DNA of 64,000 nucleotides from Gonatopus flavifemur (lineage: Eukaryota > Arthropoda > Insecta > Hymenoptera > Dryinidae): the NCBI GenBank assembly GCA_018340375.1, contig JAFFJZ010000003.1:12834001-12898000 (forward strand), written 5' to 3'. Under the pieces are notes generated by a model, which worked only from the letters and a program-made list of their open reading frames with translations, had not been told where the DNA came from and did no database searches. Position numbers and translations under genes: made by a program. This document shows, piece after piece, positions 60,809 through 64,000 of the stretch (positions are counted from its first letter, which is position 1; each line of letters opens with the position of its first letter).

Positions 60809-61041
60809 CACTGAAAGAATTTTGTTGTGAAAATCACCGCGAAATTCCAGTAATCGAAGGGCAAGTAAAAATTTTTCAAAAAATTACTGTGCAGCCTGGG
60901 AAAATGAGTGAGTTTTTAAACAGTTGAAAGGGATATTTTCTATAAGTTTTACAAAATGCACAGTAATATTTTGAAAAATTCCCGCTTGGCCCTCGATCAT
61001 TGAAATTTCATGGTAATTTTTCAAATAAAATTCTTTCAGTG
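60809..61041. mobile_element. CACTGAAAGAAT-type foldback MITE
   Basis: Arms of about 85 bp (60809-60892 and 60958-61041) are imperfect reverse complements beginning CACTGAAAGAATTTT. TA is on the left (60807-60808) and TTA on the right. In a TMTC2 intron. Confidence 0.8.
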
Positions 61042-62008
61042 TTAGTGTCCTCATCAGAGCCTCGCAAGTGCCTCGTCGACAATCCAGTTTTTGGCTAGCG
61101 TGGAATTACATCACGAGTGAATAACTACATTGAGAGAAAGTTACCTAGTTGAGACAACTACCCATGCAGGTATTGCAAAACTGAAAAAAACCCAAGCTTG
61201 TCTCCGTGAAGAACAATTGGCCCAACATTGTTCCATGATTGTCCCGATGTTCCCAATGGATAGTCAGTCATGGTACATTTGCTAATATTTTTGAAATGAT
61301 CACTACATTTGGTACAAGCTTGGCACAAGTGTAAAAATCGAACATTCGTTGAGAACAATTGTGCCAATATTGCCCACACGAGTGGCACAATGTTTATAAA
61401 TATTGACGGAATTTTGAATTTATAATGGCTGAAGATTTGGATATAACCATCGAGCCAGGGCTGGCCCGATCTTCCTGTCATAATTAATCCTACACACTAG
61501 TTTTACACACCAAGCTAGATTTTATTGATCTAAGTGAGGATAGAATTTCACTTGATGGCAATAGGATACTTTTAAATGTAATCATACACGGAGATCAACT
61601 GATTTTGAAGACCATCGATTTTGATGAAACTTTGCAGTTTTGTGAGACTATTGTTTTAAGACAATCCATGTACGATATTCTGATGGAGAAAATTATGAAC
61701 TGAAATATGAATCAATTACTTTTTTCATCCAAACTGCGATCAAAGAAGCATTGCTTGATGATTGGCAAATGAATCCGACCAGGCCTGGCAAAACCACGGG
61801 CCCAAACTTGTCCTGATCTTATCATTCCCAAGCCTGGGCCAAGTTTGGTAAATTGTTTCAGACAAGTCTCGGCAGGTCTTGTGCCAGGTTTGGTCCATCA
61901 TTGGGCCATTGGTCCATACACACATGGGTGAAGGTTAGTTGCCGCAGCTAGACTCTATGTGTCTAAAATATGAATAAAATGGTTGATCCACAGTGACTAA
62001 ATTTTCTA

Positions 62009-62186
62009 CACTGAGAGAAATTTGGTGCTCCTACTCCGATAACAAGCATACGCGGAGTATTTAGAGTAGCAGTGGGGCGGGTAAAACGCAGTAGCTACTC
62101 CGTTTCAGTGCGTAGACCATCCTCACTGATGGGCGCTGCTGTCCCTCTGAGCCGAGGATAACCTGTGCGTCAAATTTCTCTCAGTG
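62009..62186. mobile_element. CACTGAGAGAAATTTG-type MITE
   Basis: Perfect 16-bp inverted repeats CACTGAGAGAAATTTG, flanked by TA (62007-62008, 62187-62188). The interior is GC-richer than the surrounding intron (TACTCCG repeats). It lies 40 bp from the donor of the small TMTC2 exon. Confidence 0.88.
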
Positions 62187-62226
62187 TAGCTGAGATTTCT
62201 ACTTGGGTATAAGGATATATACCTAC

Positions 62227-62311
62227 CATAATGATGATGTACACTGGGGTCATCAGGGGCTAATCTTCGGGCTCTCAAAAACCATCTCTCAGCTTCCAAA
62301 ATACGGCTGGA
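62227..62311 (-). CDS. TMTC2: TMTC2 orthologue, internal 85-nt exon
   Basis: Small internal exon found by looking for the sequence missing between the two larger TMTC2 exons. It is bounded by an acceptor reading TTGTTCACAG and a donor reading GTAGGT. It encodes 28 residues plus one base: SSRILEAERWFLRARRLAP, then an acidic DDP turn and VHHHY. The leftover G joins the GA of the last exon to make glycine, so the TPR reads on as HHHYGMFLTSQGR. Entry phase 0 fits the GTAAGT donor of the upstream exon, which ends in LLARN. Helix B of one TPR (EAERWFLRARRLAP) and the start of the next helix A are visible. No competing exon in the 5.3-kb interval meets both phases and the TPR pattern. A MITE (62009-62186) ends only 40 bp 3' of this exon in gene direction. 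Confidence 0.92.
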
Positions 62312-63268
62312 CTGTGAACAATAGGAAAATTTCCAATCTCAATCTCCAACATCATGAAATATTTATTCAGAACGAATTCATGAAGATACAAATTCGGTAC
62401 ATGAATTATAAAACCTAGAATTGTTATTCAAACAATATGTTTTGAACATCAAATACGATTGTTTCGGGGATGTACTCTGAGGAAGAACTGTAGTTACACT
62501 AGTATAGAAAATATAGCTACTGTGACTAAAAACTGTACTTAGACTCATTTTCAGCTACAGTTTTTACTCCCTGTGTAAAAAGAAATAGAACAAGAGAAAT
62601 CAATATCGAAGATCGATTCCGATGACATTCCCGGATCATTGATGATATATCGAACAAAGCAAGAGAGCCTCACAGCCGTTATTTTCACGTTTACCAGCGG
62701 AAATCAATTTATATATCTGATTTTCATCTAGCTGTACAATTGTTGAAGGTGATTACATCGTTTTAAAGCTATAAGCCGATTTCCGGTCAATAGTTCTCGA
62801 AGAGCGCCAAGAGCGTAAAACGATCGAGAGAACAGAACGGGGTTTTGATCGGATCGGCTTAACTGCTTATGTAGCCTTTGTCTGTGCTCCGACCTCAGTG
62901 ATGTGGGTCACTTAGCGGTCATGCTTTAGTACACGACAGACATCGTATCAAGACTCGGTTCTCTTCGTTCTCTTACGTGCTACATCTACGAAACATCGAA
63001 ACTCGTGTGTCGCGCAATCATCCCTTTGAATACCAATTCTCTATCCGTTCAACGATCAATCGAATTTGTATGTTACAAGATTTCAGAGAATCGTTCTGTT
63101 GTAAAGTATTTGAAAAATCATGAGCGTCTGTATAAGTTATATATATATATGAGGGAACTGAGGAGACAAGATTTGCAATCAACTATTGGATAGTTTAGAG
63201 AGAAGCTGACGAGAGGATGGAAGTGAAAAGCCGACTGGAAAACTAGGTGAGGGTACTTAACTACTTAC
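62312..63268 (-). other. TMTC2 intron with a structured GC-rich segment
   Basis: Intron of 957 bp between the 47-codon and 85-nt exons. Mostly AT-rich, but 62771-63000 is GC-richer and contains an imperfect inverted repeat (62766-62862) described separately. Confidence 0.7.
62766..62862. other. Imperfect hairpin in TMTC2 intron
   Basis: TAAGCCGATTTCCGGTCAA at the left pairs with TTGATCGGATCGGCTTA at the right, and inside them AGTTCTCGA pairs with TCGAGAGAAC. The whole segment is GC-rich compared with the intron. It could be a structured RNA, a small foldback element, or chance. Confidence 0.4.
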
Positions 63269-63409
63269 GTTTCGAGCCAAAAGTTTCCCGTAAGTGATGT
63301 GGGCTGGTACGTGGTCAGGCTGGCTGGCCAGACTCGCTTGGAACCACCTTTCGGCCTCAGCGTATTGCTGCAGTCTCGACAATGTCTCTCCCAGAAGATT
63401 GTACACGCT
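63269..63409 (-). CDS. TMTC2: TMTC2 orthologue, internal TPR exon
   Basis: Exon of exactly 47 codons (141 nt) between an acceptor GTTTTGTAG and a consensus donor GTAAGT. It starts SVYNLLGETLSRLQQYAEAE, continues RWFQASLASQPDH and ends VPAHITYGKLLARN. That is one whole TPR (L7, G8, A20, A27 and P32 positions recognisable) and helix A of the next. Phrases of the type AHxTYGKLLA are typical of the TMTC2 C-terminal TPR array. Both edges are phase 0. The gene therefore continues upstream past the window edge; no further TMTC exon is recognisable between 63410 and 64000, which is AT-rich with a (TTG)n tract, so that stretch is taken as intron. Confidence 0.93.
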
Positions 63410-63494
63410 CTACAAAACACGTTGAATACCTTCATTATTTCTCTTTTTCGTTATATATTCATCCTTCAAATTTATTCTAACGAATATTCCTTTC

Positions 63495-63526
<32 letters not shown>

Positions 63527-64000
63527 TTTTTCTACATTGAAAATCATTTTCCATGTTCTACTTTTCATTTGAAATTTATTTTTTCCTCTTGCGAGTTTCT
63601 CTCTGAAGTACATTAGGATTCACTCTGTTCATTGTTCTCAATGAACATATAATAAACATTATTATAACCACAGCATTCTCTGTTATCGAAATAATATTTA
63701 TCAGAACTAATTATCTGGGGGATGTAAATAACAGTTACTCGTACAATTTCCTCATATGCTCTCGGGCTGCTTAAACGCATGAGACTGTGTATCAGTAATT
63801 TGATATGATCATGATGGTTTCGTTATGGAGAGTACTATGTATTTCTTCAGGATACTACAGTGAACTCATTAGTAATATTATAATATTCCATTCGGTTGTT
63901 TTTTTGATGATGTATATTATTTAATGGAGTTTCATATACCATTTGATAGGAAATCTGAGCCAATGGTATACGAGTTGAATATAATTCCCAATCGTTTGTT
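63410..64000 (-). other. Probable TMTC2 intron running off the window
   Basis: AT-rich sequence with a (TTG)10 tract. I see no further TPR-coding exon. The frames across the (TTG)n tract are low-complexity artefacts. Confidence 0.55.
63495..63524. repeat. (TTG)10 microsatellite
   Basis: Ten uninterrupted units; accounts for the poly-Q and poly-L frames around it. Confidence 0.96.

Larger units (their letters stand above)
57978..62226 (-). other. TMTC2 intron, rich in MITEs
   Basis: Intron between the last two coding exons, about 4.25 kb. It holds the MITEs at 60193-60645, 60809-61041 and 62009-62186, a degenerate segment full of repeated CCAAGCTTG/CAAGTTTGG motifs at about 61130-61930, a (GA)n tract near 59463, and otherwise AT-rich sequence. 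The frames at 58809-59111 and 58952-59212 are low-complexity and unsupported. Confidence 0.7.

Noticed and set aside
62203..62418. Plus-strand 71-codon frame
   Set aside because: Antisense shadow of the small TMTC2 exon.
62866..62890. TAGCCTTTGTCTGT resembling part of miR-282
   Set aside because: Only a partial match to the mature RNA and no matching precursor arms.
1..64000. CRISPR array, operon, phage or endogenous virus
   Set aside because: No regular direct repeats with spacers, no prokaryotic gene layout, and no viral structural or polymerase motifs were seen.

Overview
The window looks like nuclear DNA of an insect, most likely a hymenopteran. It is AT-rich, still rich in CpG, full of microsatellites and short introns, and packed with mariner elements and MITEs. 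It carries a TMTC2-type gene. There is no bacterial-style gene packing, and most open frames are chance frames. The taxon is an inference from composition and element content, not from a diagnostic gene.

The one firmly identified gene is at the right edge on the minus strand: the 3' end of a TMTC2 orthologue (ER O-mannosyltransferase family with tetratricopeptide repeats). I assembled three consecutive coding exons, 63269-63409, 62227-62311 and 57646-57977. Their splice phases fit (0, 1) and together they give 185 residues carrying five TPR units up to the stop codon. The middle exon is only 85 nt and lies inside a shadow frame. The rest of the gene is upstream, beyond position 64000.

Two weaker gene signals lie further left. 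On the minus strand at about 10390-11200, a run of consensus splice sites outlines a multi-exon transcript with a 21-nt micro-exon and almost identical exon starts; coding potential ends in its third exon. On the plus strand, 32598-32711 is a clean exon of 38 codons whose cysteine spacing resembles a PAN/Apple domain; I could not find its partner exons.

Most of the rest is accessory DNA. There are two mariner pseudogenes: a deletion derivative at 13527-14418 with intact inverted repeats, and an irritans-like copy at 35960-37379 that is split by a 516-bp MITE. There are about a dozen TIR or foldback MITEs, several nested in one another. Many start 5'-CACTG or 5'-CCCTG and are flanked by duplicated TA or TG. 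Three tRNA-like patches may be SINE heads or pseudo-tRNAs. Between about 31.5 and 43.7 kb, three sequence blocks (A, B, C) each occur twice, B and C in the same order, pointing to an old segmental duplication whose conserved parts are not explained by any gene I recognise. The remaining stretches appear to be intergenic or intronic DNA.
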